Positions 1 through 7,698 are shown, counted from the first letter of the stretch. The stretch is 12,609 nt of DNA from an uncultured Lacticaseibacillus sp. (GCA_934339215.1 CAKRHU010000016.1:1-12609); one strand, 5' to 3'. Notes: generated by a model not told the origin, from the sequence alone. Made by a program: numbers and translations.

Positions 1-118
1 CGATCACTCATCAGGTACGCACGTGCACATTCACGTGGATACCTTAGCGCTTTAACGGGCGCTCCCGGACACGGCTTGCAACTTGTTCGCCGAATCACTG
101 GCTCGAAGACCATTTTCG

Positions 119-175
119 AACGCCTTGCGTGATCGACTTGCACCAAATGTCGACTCTCTTTGCACGCTTGGCGTT
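119..175. repeat. 57-bp imperfect palindrome, possible terminator of an upstream gene
   Basis: The arms AACGCC-TT-GCGTG (119-131) and CACGC-TT-GGCGTT (163-175) pair over 11 bp with a symmetric 2x2 TT/TT internal loop. Inside them TCGAC (133-137) pairs with GTCGA (149-153). The right arm runs into four T residues (174-177), so on the + strand it could end transcription from a gene beyond the left edge. The T run is short, and the function is inference. Confidence 0.45.
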
Positions 176-395
176 TTACTTATCTCGTCATTGCCATTTG
201 TTGAGACTAACTTTAATCGTTCCCTCACCAAAAAGCAACCCCTTTTTAAAATGTTTTTTGAAAAAGTTTGTTTTGCAGGTTTTTGATGGCCGTCCGACAG
301 GCTTAGCATCGGCACCAAGCCGATTAATCGGATTTTGACGAAATCAAAGCTGTTGAGTTCAAATTGGTTCGCGTTTAAACTGAAATATTCGATTG

Positions 396-410
396 ACTCA
401 GATACTGAGT
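396..410. repeat. perfect dyad ACTCAG-ATA-CTGAGT
   Basis: Two 6-base arms flank a 3-base centre. The dyad overlaps a TTGACT hexamer at 393-398 that resembles a -35 box. No good -10 lies at standard spacing, the best being TATTGT at 419-424 with a 20-base spacer. It could be a regulator operator or a small hairpin. No binding protein can be named. Confidence 0.3.
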
Positions 411-435
411 TCGGATTTTATTGTAACAAATATCA

Positions 436-454
436 GCAACTTCGCTAAAGTTGC
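436..454 (+). other. 7-bp perfect hairpin GCAACTT-cgcta-AAGTTGC
   Basis: A short perfect stem with a 5-base loop. No T run follows, so it is not a standard terminator. It lies about 80 bases before the ftsW promoter. Its role is unknown; it could be part of an untranslated RNA or a protein-binding dyad. Confidence 0.35.
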
Positions 455-504
455 GGAAATTTACTGAAAACAATGGTAAAATAATGAGGATTCACAGCCG
501 CAAC

Positions 505-522
505 TCGCGGTCCGCGATTTTT
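505..522 (+). terminator. short GC hairpin with T5 run just before the ftsW promoter
   Basis: TCGCG (505-509) pairs with CGCGA (513-517) around a GTC loop, followed directly by five T residues. The stem is short but fully GC-rich except for its closing T-A pair. It would stop read-through from upstream before the ftsW promoter at 533-541. A competing hairpin CCGC-aactc-GCGG (498-510) shares bases with its left arm, so an attenuator is possible. Only the structure is visible, not the function. Confidence 0.4.
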
Positions 523-532
523 CAAGGGGATG

Positions 533-541
533 TGATATAAT
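533..541 (+). promoter_or_regulatory. extended -10 promoter for ftsW operon (TGaTATAAT)
   Basis: A perfect TATAAT (536-541) is preceded by TGTGA, which gives the full extended -10 TRTGn motif. No -35 box is visible at 16-18 bases upstream, as is common for extended -10 promoters. The expected transcript start near 548 would give a leader of about 28 bases. That leader holds the GAAAGGG ribosome site at 559-565 and supports the GTG start at 576. Confidence 0.6.
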
Positions 542-558
542 TGAACCAACTTTGCCAC

Positions 559-565
559 GAAAGGG
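559..565 (+). promoter_or_regulatory. ribosome binding site that sets the ftsW start
   Basis: GAAAGGG lies 10 bases before GTG 576 and only 4 bases before TTG 570. It lies downstream of TTG 552, so it cannot serve that codon. The GTG is therefore the best start. Confidence 0.55.
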
Positions 566-575
566 CGATTTGGTT

Positions 576-1754
576 GTGAAGAAGCTGCGTTATTTGGACT
601 ACTACATTCTAGTCCCATACTTGATATTGATCGCGATCGGCGTGGTAATGGTTTATTCCGCCAGTGCTTATTGGATTCAAAACCAATATGGTCAAGCAGA
701 GACCTCAGTGATGATTCGTCAGATTGCTTTTGCCGTCGCCGGGTTTATGATTGCCGCGTTTTTTTATTACTTCAAACTGGATGTGTTCACGCACCCGCGG
801 GCTCAAAAGATCATGTGGATCGCCACGTTTGGGTTGTTGATTTATTTGACGGTTTTAAGTCACTTTCGGCCTAGTGCGGCAGTCAATGGTGCCACGGCTT
901 GGATTCAGCTTGGCCCGATCCATATTCAGCCAACAGAACTCGCCAAAATGACCGTGATTTTATATTTGGCGCATATGTTTTCCAGTCGCCAAAAAACATT
1001 AGTGGATCCGGATTTTACGTTTAAACGTTTGAGCCAACCTTTATTGATGGTCGGATTTTGTATCTTGCTGGTGTTTTTTCAACCTGACACTGGTGGTGCG
1101 GCGATTATTTTGGGCATCACTGTGGTCATGTTAGCCGCTAGCGGTATCAAGGTGATTTACGGCGTTTCTTGGGCTGGCTTGTTAGCTGTTTTACTTGGAG
1201 CAGGCTACTGGGTCTTAAGCAATGTTTCATTTCCTAAGTCTTGGCAGCAGTCCTATCAAGTGCGGCGCTTATTAGCCGCGGTACACCCATTTGCGATGCG
1301 TAAACTAGAAGGCAATCAAGTGGTCAACTCTTTGGTTGCCATTGCACACGGAGGCTTTTTTGGAGTTGGTCTTGGCAACTCGAGTCAAAAGCTTGGTTAT
1401 CTGCCAGAACCGTATACCGACTTCATCTTGGCCGTAATTTCCGAAGAACTCGGGATGGTCGGGGCACTGGTGGTCGTCGGCTTGATTTTCTTTTTGATCT
1501 TGCGTTTTTATTTGATCGGCGTTCGCGCCAAACATACGTATCAAGCATTGATCGCATACGGCATCGCGACGATGATGTTGATCCAAACCGTGTTCAACGT
1601 CGGCGCAGTGTTAGGGCTGATCCCAGTCACTGGGGTCACCTTACCGTTTATCAGCTATGGGGGCTCAAGTCTGTTGGTCTTGAGTGCTGCCATGGGGATC
1701 ATGTTAAATATTAGTGCGCAACAACAGCGCGCAAAAGCGAAGAAAGAGGCGTAA
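576..1754 (+). CDS. ftsW: FtsW, SEDS-family peptidoglycan glycosyltransferase of the divisome
   Basis: FtsW polymerises lipid II into glycan strands at the division septum, working with a class B penicillin-binding protein in the membrane. The GTG start at 576 gives 392 residues, normal for the family, beginning MKKLRYLDYYILVPYL. Upstream TTG codons at 552 and 570 fit the ribosome site worse, and 552 would lie almost at the transcript start. The protein is hydrophobic throughout, with about ten membrane segments. SEDS hallmarks are visible: FQPDTGG near residues 168-174, an acidic patch with D282, E290 and E291 in YTDFILAVISEELG, and the C-terminal signature PFISYGGSS at 357-365. RodA is the main alternative; the position before pyc, as I recall it for lactobacilli, favours FtsW. 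It is the first gene of a six-gene unit, and its stop lies two bases before pyc. Confidence 0.93.
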   Translation: MKKLRYLDYYILVPYLILIAIGVVMVYSASAYWIQNQYGQAETSVMIRQIAFAVAGFMIAAFFYYFKLDVFTHPRAQKIMWIATFGLLIYLTVLSHFRPSAAVNGATAWIQLGPIHIQPTELAKMTVILYLAHMFSSRQKTLVDPDFTFKRLSQPLLMVGFCILLVFFQPDTGGAAIILGITVVMLAASGIKVIYGVSWAGLLAVLLGAGYWVLSNVSFPKSWQQSYQVRRLLAAVHPFAMRKLEGNQVVNSLVAIAHGGFFGVGLGNSSQKLGYLPEPYTDFILAVISEELGMVGALVVVGLIFFLILRFYLIGVRAKHTYQALIAYGIATMMLIQTVFNVGAVLGLIPVTGVTLPFISYGGSSLLVLSAAMGIMLNISAQQQRAKAKKEA

Positions 1755-1756
1755 GC

Positions 1757-4700
1757 ATGCATAAAGTGTTAGTCGCAAACCGTGGGGAAATCGCGATTCG
1801 GATTTTCCGCGCGGCTGAAGAACTCGGTTTAAAAACCGTCGGCATCTTTGCCAAAGAAGACGAATTGGCAATCCATCGCTTCAAAGCCCAAGAAGCTTAT
1901 CAAGTCGGGGCAGGATTAGCGCCGATCGCCGCTTATTTGGATATGGACGACATTATTCGCATCGCCAAAGAATCTGGTGCCGATGCGATCCATCCCGGCT
2001 ACGGCTTATTATCTGAAAATGCAGAATTTGCTCGCAAAGTCCGTGCGGCAGGCTTAACGTTTGTCGGCCCACGTTCTGAATTGTTGGACATTTTTGGCGA
2101 TAAAGTCGCCGCAAAAGTTGCTGCCATCAAAGCGGGTTTGACCACGATTCCCGGGACACCTGAACCGACGCGGGATTTCGATGAAATTCTTGAATTCACC
2201 CAAAAACACGGCTTCCCAGTGATGCTCAAAGCCGCCAGTGGTGGCGGTGGTAAAGGCATGCGCATCGTGCATTCTGAAGCGGAATTGCGCGAAGTTTACC
2301 AAAATGCCGTCAACGAAGCCAAAGCCAGCTTTGGCGACGACCGGATGTATGTTGAAAAATACATCAAGTCTGCTAAACACATTGAAGTGCAAGTCTTAGG
2401 GGACCAACACGGCCATTTGATCCACTTATTTGAACGGGATTGCTCGGTGCAACGCCGCAATCAAAAAGTGATCGAAATCGCACCTGCCATTGGCTTGCCA
2501 ATCGAATTGCGCCAACAGATCTGCGACGCTGCGGTGAAGTTGATGAGCTCGTTAAACTACGAAAACGCCGGGACGGTTGAATTCTTGGTTGAGGGGTCGA
2601 ACTTCTACTTCATCGAAGTCAACCCGCGCGTCCAAGTGGAACACACGATTACCGAATTGATCACTGATGCGGATATCGTCCAATCGCAATTGCGCGTGGC
2701 TGATGGCGCTGATCTGTATAAAGATCTGCACTTCCCACAACAAAAAGACATTACCTTCCGTGGTGCGGCGATTCAATGCCGGATCACCACTGAGGACCCT
2801 GCCAACAACTTCATGCCTGATACTGGCACGATTTCTACTTACCGTTCACCTGGTGGCTTAGGGGTCCGGTTGGATGTCGGCAATGCTTATGCTGGTGCCG
2901 TGGTATCACCTTATTTTGATTCGCTGTTAGTTAAAACTTCGGTGCACTCTGCCACTTTTGGCGGGGCTGTGCGCAAGATGCAACGGGCTTTGCGGGAATA
3001 TCGCATCACCGGCGTTAAAACCAACTTGCCATTTTTACAAAACGTGTTGGATCACCCAACGTTCCAAGCAGGGGCTGCAGAGACGACCTTTATCGACAAT
3101 ACGCCAGAACTGTTCAACTTGCGTCCAGTGCGTTCGCGTTCTGGTGAGTTGATGGCTTATGTCGGTGAAATTACTGTCAACGGCTTCCCAGGTGTTGAAC
3201 GTCACGAACAAAAATACTACCCAGACTGGCATTATCAACAACAATTCCCGAAAGGCCCAGTCCAATTGCCTGCCGCTAACGGTGGGTTGCCACAACTGTT
3301 GAAAGACCAAGGGCCCAAAGCGGTCACTGATTGGGTTTCAAACCACAAACAAGTCTTGTTGACCGACACCACCTTCCGTGATGCCCACCAAAGCTTATTT
3401 GCCACTCGGATGCGCACGCGGGATATGTTACGCGTTGCGCCGGATATGGCTAATGGGTTACCAAACTTGTTCTCCATGGAAATGTGGGGCGGGGCGACCT
3501 TTGATGTCGCTTATCGCTTTTTGAAAGAAGATCCATGGCAACGGTTGGCCTTATTGCGCAAAGCCATGCCGAACACGTTATTACAAATGTTGTTCCGTGG
3601 CAGTAATGCTGTCGGGTATCAGAACTATCCTGATAACGTCATTCGTCAATTTATCCAAACCGCGGCCAAAGATGGGATCGATGTCTTTCGGATCTTTGAT
3701 TCTTTAAACTGGGTGCCACAACTGACCCATTCCATCGACGCAGTCAAAGAAACTGGCAAATTGGCTGAAGCGACCCTTTGTTACACTGGGGATATTTTAG
3801 GCGACAGTCATCCGAAGTATAACTTGCCATACTATGTCAACTTGGCCAAAGAATTGGTCAACGCCGGCGCAGATATTTTAGCAATCAAAGATATGGCTGG
3901 GTTACTGAAGCCAGAGGCTGGCTATGCCTTGGTTTCTGCTTTGAAAGATGCCGTCGATGTGCCGATTCATTTGCATACGCATGATACCACTGGCAATGGC
4001 ATTGCCACTTATGTGCAAGCCGTCAATGCTGGCGTGGACATTGTGGATGTGGCGCAGTCTGCCTTTTCTGGGACGACCAGTCAACCTTCCATGGAATCTT
4101 TGTATTACGCCTTGGCTCACAACGATCGTCAGCCAGAGGTCGACATCGATCACGCGCAAAAGCTGGATTCTTATTTCCAAAGCATTCGCCCATATTATGC
4201 TGACTTTTCAAATGGCGTTTCTGGTCCTTTAACGGATATTTACACCGTGCAAATGCCAGGGGGGCAATACTCCAACTTGCAACAACAAGCCAAATCCATG
4301 GGCTTATCGGACTTTGGTGCGGTTAAGCAAATGTATCAACAAGTCAACGACTTATTCGGCGATATCGTTAAAGTGACCCCAAGTTCTAAAGTGGTCGGCG
4401 ACATGGCATTGTTCATGTTACAAAACAAATTGACCCCAGCAGATGTCTTGGATCACGGTGAAACCATCGACTTCCCAGAATCTGTGGTCAGCTTCTTTAA
4501 AGGCGATTTAGGCCAACCTGCTGGCGGCTTTCCACAACCATTGCAAGATAAAATCCTCAAAGGCCAAAAGCCATTGACAGTGCGGCCTGGTTCCAAGGCT
4601 TTACCAGTGGATTTTGAAGCCGTCAAAGCGGATCTGATCAAAGGCGGTTTGGCAAAACCATCTGAAGAAGATGTGTTGTCAGCGATTTTGTATCCTGAAG

Positions 4701-5206
4701 TCTTCAACCAATACTTGGCAGACCATACCAAATACGGACCAGTGACGACGTTGGATTCCCCAACGTACTTCCAAGGGATGCGCTTAGGTGAAACCATTCA
4801 TGTGGCAGTCCGTCCTGGGATCATGTATATCATGCGCTTAGATGCTGTCGGTGAACCTGATGCCAATGGCTTGCGGACCTTGTATTTCACCATCAATGGG
4901 CAAAAACAAGAAACGCAAGTCCAAGATGCGAAGAGTCAACACTCCACATCTGCGCATCAATTGGCAGAGCCGACCAACAAGAACCAAATCGGCGCGCCAA
5001 TGGGTGGTCGCATTGTGTCCATCGCAGTTGTTAGTGGGCAAACGGTTCATGAAGGTGACGACTTGTTTGTCACTGAAGCGATGAAGATGGAAACGACGGT
5101 GCATGCGCCATTTACTGGCCGCATCGAGCATTTGTACGTCGAAGCAGGCGACTTGGTCCAAAGCCAAGAATTACTCGCCATTTTGAAACCAGTGGCCAAA
5201 GATTAA
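1757..5206 (+). CDS. pyc: pyruvate carboxylase
   Basis: This biotin enzyme joins bicarbonate to pyruvate using ATP and makes oxaloacetate. In lactic acid bacteria this mainly feeds aspartate and its products. The 1149 residues match full-length single-chain enzymes. Domains in order: biotin carboxylase (about 1-450) with ATP-grasp loop SGGGGKG at 161-167 and EVNPRVQVEHT; carboxyltransferase (about 530-800) with DTTFRDAHQS at 537-546, carbamylation lysine K711 in IKDMAG, and metal ligands H740 and H742 in HLHTHD; an allosteric/tetramerisation region; and a C-terminal biotinyl domain with EAMKM, biotin on K1110. All key residues are present. AAAGAGG (1743-1749) lies 7 bases before the ATG, two bases after the ftsW stop. 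Pyruvate carboxylases of Listeria and Lactococcus are inhibited by cyclic di-AMP; whether this one is cannot be read from the sequence. Confidence 0.97.
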   Translation: MHKVLVANRGEIAIRIFRAAEELGLKTVGIFAKEDELAIHRFKAQEAYQVGAGLAPIAAYLDMDDIIRIAKESGADAIHPGYGLLSENAEFARKVRAAGLTFVGPRSELLDIFGDKVAAKVAAIKAGLTTIPGTPEPTRDFDEILEFTQKHGFPVMLKAASGGGGKGMRIVHSEAELREVYQNAVNEAKASFGDDRMYVEKYIKSAKHIEVQVLGDQHGHLIHLFERDCSVQRRNQKVIEIAPAIGLPIELRQQICDAAVKLMSSLNYENAGTVEFLVEGSNFYFIEVNPRVQVEHTITELITDADIVQSQLRVADGADLYKDLHFPQQKDITFRGAAIQCRITTEDPANNFMPDTGTISTYRSPGGLGVRLDVGNAYAGAVVSPYFDSLLVKTSVHSATFGGAVRKMQRALREYRITGVKTNLPFLQNVLDHPTFQAGAAETTFIDNTPELFNLRPVRSRSGELMAYVGEITVNGFPGVERHEQKYYPDWHYQQQFPKGPVQLPAANGGLPQLLKDQGPKAVTDWVSNHKQVLLTDTTFRDAHQSLFATRMRTRDMLRVAPDMANGLPNLFSMEMWGGATFDVAYRFLKEDPWQRLALLRKAMPNTLLQMLFRGSNAVGYQNYPDNVIRQFIQTAAKDGIDVFRIFDSLNWVPQLTHSIDAVKETGKLAEATLCYTGDILGDSHPKYNLPYYVNLAKELVNAGADILAIKDMAGLLKPEAGYALVSALKDAVDVPIHLHTHDTTGNGIATYVQAVNAGVDIVDVAQSAFSGTTSQPSMESLYYALAHNDRQPEVDIDHAQKLDSYFQSIRPYYADFSNGVSGPLTDIYTVQMPGGQYSNLQQQAKSMGLSDFGAVKQMYQQVNDLFGDIVKVTPSSKVVGDMALFMLQNKLTPADVLDHGETIDFPESVVSFFKGDLGQPAGGFPQPLQDKILKGQKPLTVRPGSKALPVDFEAVKADLIKGGLAKPSEEDVLSAILYPEVFNQYLADHTKYGPVTTLDSPTYFQGMRLGETIHVAVRPGIMYIMRLDAVGEPDANGLRTLYFTINGQKQETQVQDAKSQHSTSAHQLAEPTNKNQIGAPMGGRIVSIAVVSGQTVHEGDDLFVTEAMKMETTVHAPFTGRIEHLYVEAGDLVQSQELLAILKPVAKD

Positions 5207-5211
5207 GGTGG
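5205..5211 (+). promoter_or_regulatory. ribosome binding site that sets the ylbG start
   Basis: AAGGTGG begins inside the pyc stop codon and lies 8 bases before ATG 5220. GTG 5208 is inside this motif and TTG 5214 is 2 bases away, so neither is a likely start. Confidence 0.65.
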
Positions 5212-5219
5212 TCTTGAAT

Positions 5220-5507
5220 ATGTTGGCAGTCACCAAACGTGTCGGGCTAGTGGTGTGGGTCTACTCCTTAAAGCAGATCCGTGCCTTGCGCCATTACGGC
5301 ACTGTGATGTATGTCTCAAAAAAAATGAAATATGTGTACTTGTATCTGGATCAAGATCAAGTGGCAGACACGCAAGCCAAGTTGCAAAAACTGCGCTTTG
5401 TAAAGTCGACGGAAGTATCGATGCGCCCAGAACTGGCCACTGAATACGGCCCAGACCAAGATACGGCGATGAATCGGCTGAAAAAGGCCGCTCAGGAGGA
5501 AGCCTAA
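5220..5507 (+). CDS. ylbG: YlbG family protein (DUF2129)
   Basis: The ATG at 5220 gives 95 residues, close to the family's usual size. The function of this family is not established. The protein is small and basic, with an N-terminal stretch TKRVGLVVWVYSLKQIRALRHYGTVMYVS followed by a short hydrophobic strand YVYLYLD. Its C-terminal third is charged (RPELATEYGPDQ, then lysines and glutamates). It has no signal peptide or membrane segment, so it is probably cytoplasmic. It sits 13 bases after pyc and overlaps rsmD by one base (TAATG). In Bacillus ylbG also lies next to the rsmD homologue ylbH and coaD, which supports the assignment. The family call is by sequence pattern and neighbourhood. Confidence 0.85.
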   Translation: MLAVTKRVGLVVWVYSLKQIRALRHYGTVMYVSKKMKYVYLYLDQDQVADTQAKLQKLRFVKSTEVSMRPELATEYGPDQDTAMNRLKKAAQEEA

Positions 5508-6061
5508 TGCGTGTGATCACAGGAGACTTTCGCGGGTTGAAATTGGAAGCTGTGCCAGGCAATTTGACGCGCCCGACTGCTGACAAAGTCAAAGAGTCGA
5601 TGTTTAATATGATCGGCCCTTACTTTGATGGCGGCGAAGTGCTGGATCTGTATGCTGGCACTGGGGCGTTAGGCATCGAAGCGGTGTCTCGCGGGATGAG
5701 TCATGGGACATTGGTCGACCGCCAATATGCGGCGATCAAAACTATTCACCAAAACTTGGAAAAAACCCATGCCGCCGATCGCTTTACCGTGATCAAAGCG
5801 CCAGTGGACAAAGCGATGCACAATTTAGCTGGGCATCACTTCGATTTGATCATGGCCGATCCGCCTTATGCCAAACAAGAAGTCTTGGATCAATTGCAAA
5901 GCTTTCTCGAATTGGATCTCTTAACCGATGATGGCATCGTCTTGCTGGAAACTGGTTTAGGCTTGCAATATCCAGACGCGATTTCAGGCTATGACATTTT
6001 GCGGCATCAAACTTATGGCGTCGCTCAAGTGTTGATCTTGCAAAAGGCGGTGGCAAAATGA
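5507..6061 (+). CDS. rsmD: 16S rRNA (guanine(966)-N(2))-methyltransferase RsmD
   Basis: RsmD transfers a methyl group from S-adenosylmethionine to N2 of G966 of 16S rRNA (E. coli numbering) during small-subunit assembly. The 184 residues fit the family. The start MRVITGDFRGLKLEAVPG is typical. A Rossmann-type methyltransferase fold is shown by the SAM-binding loop VLDLYAGTGALGIEA (45-59) and the catalytic DPPY at 118-121, the form used by N-directed base methylases. A strong AGGAGG at 5494-5499 lies 7 bases before the ATG, which shares one base with the ylbG stop. The gene overlaps coaD by four bases (ATGA), so their translation is probably coupled. The pairing of rsmD with coaD is widespread in bacteria. 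Confidence 0.95.
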   Translation: MRVITGDFRGLKLEAVPGNLTRPTADKVKESMFNMIGPYFDGGEVLDLYAGTGALGIEAVSRGMSHGTLVDRQYAAIKTIHQNLEKTHAADRFTVIKAPVDKAMHNLAGHHFDLIMADPPYAKQEVLDQLQSFLELDLLTDDGIVLLETGLGLQYPDAISGYDILRHQTYGVAQVLILQKAVAK

Positions 6062-6555
6062 CGCGCAAGGCGATTTTTCCTGGAAGTTTTGATCCGTTTA
6101 CTAACGGGCATTTGGATACCGTGACGCGGGCGGCTAGTTTATTTGATGACGTGATCATCGCTTGTATGACCAATATCAAAAAGCACCCGTTATTCAGCGC
6201 CGATGAAAAACAAGCGTTGATTCAAGCGGCAGTGGCAAACTTGCCAAATGTCAAAGTTGTGGCTTTGCCGCATCAATTGACCGTGGCCTTTGCCCAGTCG
6301 CTTGGGGCCCAGTATATGGTCCGTGGTTTGCGCAGTCCGCAAGACTTCGCCTATGAAGCCGACGTTGCCACCATCAACAGCCAATTAGCACCGCAAGTGG
6401 AAACCGTGTTTTTGTTGGCAGATCCTAAGTATCGGAATTTGTCCTCCAGCATGGTCAAAGAAGTGGCGAGTTTTGGGGCGGATGTGTCAAAACTGGTGCC
6501 AGCAAATATCGCGCAAGCTTTGAGCGAAAAGTTTGGTGGGGATCATCATGCGTAA
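6058..6555 (+). CDS. coaD: phosphopantetheine adenylyltransferase
   Basis: CoaD makes dephospho-coenzyme A from 4'-phosphopantetheine and ATP, the penultimate and regulated step of coenzyme A synthesis, and acts as a cytoplasmic hexamer. The 165 residues are standard. The nucleotidyltransferase signature GSFDPFTNGH is at residues 9-18, with the TxGH catalytic motif at T15-H18. The substrate-binding RGLR (89-92) and the C-terminal NLSSSMVKEVA element, which matches the usual ISST-type ATP loop, are present. AAGGCGG at 6044-6050 lies 7 bases before the ATG. The start overlaps the rsmD stop as ATGA. The 3' end overlaps the next gene by eight bases. Nothing is missing or unusual. Confidence 0.96.
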   Translation: MTRKAIFPGSFDPFTNGHLDTVTRAASLFDDVIIACMTNIKKHPLFSADEKQALIQAAVANLPNVKVVALPHQLTVAFAQSLGAQYMVRGLRSPQDFAYEADVATINSQLAPQVETVFLLADPKYRNLSSSMVKEVASFGADVSKLVPANIAQALSEKFGGDHHA

Positions 6556-7582
6556 ACGTTGGTGGGCTGTCATTGGCTTGGCAATCGTCGCGCTGGCTTG
6601 GCTGTTTTTATGGCCGACAGGCAAATACGTTGAAGTGCCAGGCTCGGCTGAATCGCTGAAACCGTATGTGAAAGTCGCCGGCATAAAAGATACCGCCAAA
6701 GGCAGTTACATGTTGACTACAGTTGGTATTGTCGGGCCAGCGAGTCCGGCAGTGTTATTGTGGGGCAAGTTGCAACCTTATGCTGAAGTCGATGCCCAAA
6801 GCGACTTAATGGGGGATGATTCCAGCGCAGAATATGATGCCTTGCAGCGCTACTACATCAAATCTGCTGCCGATAATGCGATCGCTGCTGCCTTCAAAGC
6901 TGCCAAAAAGCCTTACACCATCGATCACTTAGGCATTTATGTCATGAGTGTGCTGAAACATTCGCCTTTTGCCGGGAAGCTGGCCTTAGGCGACACCATC
7001 ACCCAATTGGATGGCAAGCATTACACCACCGCAGACGCTTATGTCAAGGCGATTCAACAGCGTCAAGTCGGGTCTTCGATCACGTTGACTTATTTGCACA
7101 AAGGCAAAACCCATCATGCGACGGGAACGCTGATGCAACTACCTGGTTCAAAGAAAGCCGGGATCGGCATTACTTTGACAGAAAACACGAAAACCACCAC
7201 GAAGCCGAAAGTGACCATTGATGCGGGATCAATCGGCGGACCGAGCGCTGGTTTGATGTTTGCCGTGCAAACTTACACGCAGATCACGCATTCGAACTGG
7301 CGCCGCGGTCAAAATATTGCCGGGACTGGGACCATCGATGCTGATGGCACGGTCGGTCAAATTGGTGGCATCGACAAGAAAGTTTATATGGCCAATCAAG
7401 AACATGCCAAAGTGTTCTTTGCGCCAAACGACGCTGCCACGAAAAAAATATTGAAACTCGACCCGAGCTATCAAAATAATTATGCTGTCGCCAAAAAAAC
7501 CGCCAAGCAGTTGCACAGCACGATGAAAATTGTGCCAGTGCATACCTTGCAAGACGCGTTAGACTACTTGCGCACGCGTTAA
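6548..7582 (+). CDS. sepM: SepM/YlbL-type membrane-anchored PDZ-Lon serine protease
   Basis: This is a cell-surface endopeptidase with a Lon-type (S16) active site. In Streptococcus mutans SepM trims the competence pheromone; the target here is unknown. ATG 6548 gives 344 residues and has GGTGGGG (6535-6541) 6 bases upstream; codons at 6533 and 6536 lie beside or inside that site. One N-terminal membrane segment (about 6-22) is followed by YVEVPGSAESLKP, a family-typical stretch. A PDZ domain (about 125-195) contains the LGDTITQLDGK loop. The C-terminal S16 domain has the nucleophile S233 in GGPSAGL and the lysine K278 in GGIDKKVYMA, aligned with the Ser-Lys dyad of Lon. There is no ATPase domain. 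It is the last gene before a strong terminator and lies directly upstream of comEA. A competence role is suggestive only; Bacillus YlbL has other reported roles. Confidence 0.88.
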   Translation: MRKRWWAVIGLAIVALAWLFLWPTGKYVEVPGSAESLKPYVKVAGIKDTAKGSYMLTTVGIVGPASPAVLLWGKLQPYAEVDAQSDLMGDDSSAEYDALQRYYIKSAADNAIAAAFKAAKKPYTIDHLGIYVMSVLKHSPFAGKLALGDTITQLDGKHYTTADAYVKAIQQRQVGSSITLTYLHKGKTHHATGTLMQLPGSKKAGIGITLTENTKTTTKPKVTIDAGSIGGPSAGLMFAVQTYTQITHSNWRRGQNIAGTGTIDADGTVGQIGGIDKKVYMANQEHAKVFFAPNDAATKKILKLDPSYQNNYAVAKKTAKQLHSTMKIVPVHTLQDALDYLRTR

Positions 7583-7585
7583 GTT

Positions 7586-7626
7586 AAAATCACTTGATTG
7601 AGAAATTCTCGATCAGGTGATTTTTT
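7586..7626 (+). terminator. intrinsic terminator of the ftsW-sepM unit
   Basis: AAAATCACTTGATTGAG (7586-7602) pairs with CTCGATCAGGTGATTTT (7608-7624), using a few G-T pairs, around a 5-base loop. The run of six T at 7621-7626 completes a standard rho-independent terminator, starting three bases after the sepM stop. It separates the upstream unit from comEA. Confidence 0.9.
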
Positions 7627-7698
7627 GATTAAATTTTGATGAGTGAAGTATCAAATCCCCTTTAAATTGCAAAATTTATTAGTAAGGAGGGTTTGGGC

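Larger units (their letters stand above)
1..535. other. non-coding, structured region upstream of ftsW
   Basis: No open frame here has a ribosome binding site or resembles a known protein. The only coding hint is a short open stretch at the left edge, ending in TAA at 53-55 and reading DHSSGTHVHIHVDTLAL. It uses common codons and could be the tail of an upstream + strand gene, but it also overlaps a hairpin. Seen directly: a hairpin at 13-44 (AGGTA and CACGTG arms pairing with CACGTG and TACCT), a larger palindrome at 119-175, a 12-base palindrome CCGATTAATCGG at 320-331, a dyad at 396-410, and a 7-bp hairpin at 436-454. Roughly 200-480 is AT-rich. I saw no T-box, tRNA, tmRNA or RNase P signature. 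It may be an upstream gene's 3' end plus regulatory sequence, or hold an unrecognised small RNA. Confidence 0.6.

Noticed and set aside
1..132. Open frame 1 at the left edge ending in TGA at 130-132, possible end of an upstream protein
   Set aside because: It uses several codons rare in the neighbouring genes (AGG, CGA, GGA) and its sequence suggests no family. The shorter frame ending at 53-55 is more plausible but also unproven.
52..338. Overlapping small open frames on both strands (about 62-88 codons) before ftsW
   Set aside because: None has a ribosome binding site; compositions are unlike the neighbouring genes, several overlap each other, and they cross strong palindromes.
340..540. 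T-box or metabolite riboswitch before the ftsW operon
   Set aside because: No T-box GGTGG-type sequence or specifier domain, and no known riboswitch core was recognised. Only simple hairpins are present.
552..575. TTG 552 as the ftsW start, adding MPRKGDLV
   Set aside because: It would lie about 4 bases after the expected transcript start and before the ribosome site at 559-565. GTG 576 fits promoter, ribosome site and family N-terminus.
1999..5167. Several 60-114 codon frames on the - strand and other + frames inside pyc
   Set aside because: They are antisense or out-of-frame shadows of a long conserved gene with all motifs intact. None has a family resemblance or ribosome site.
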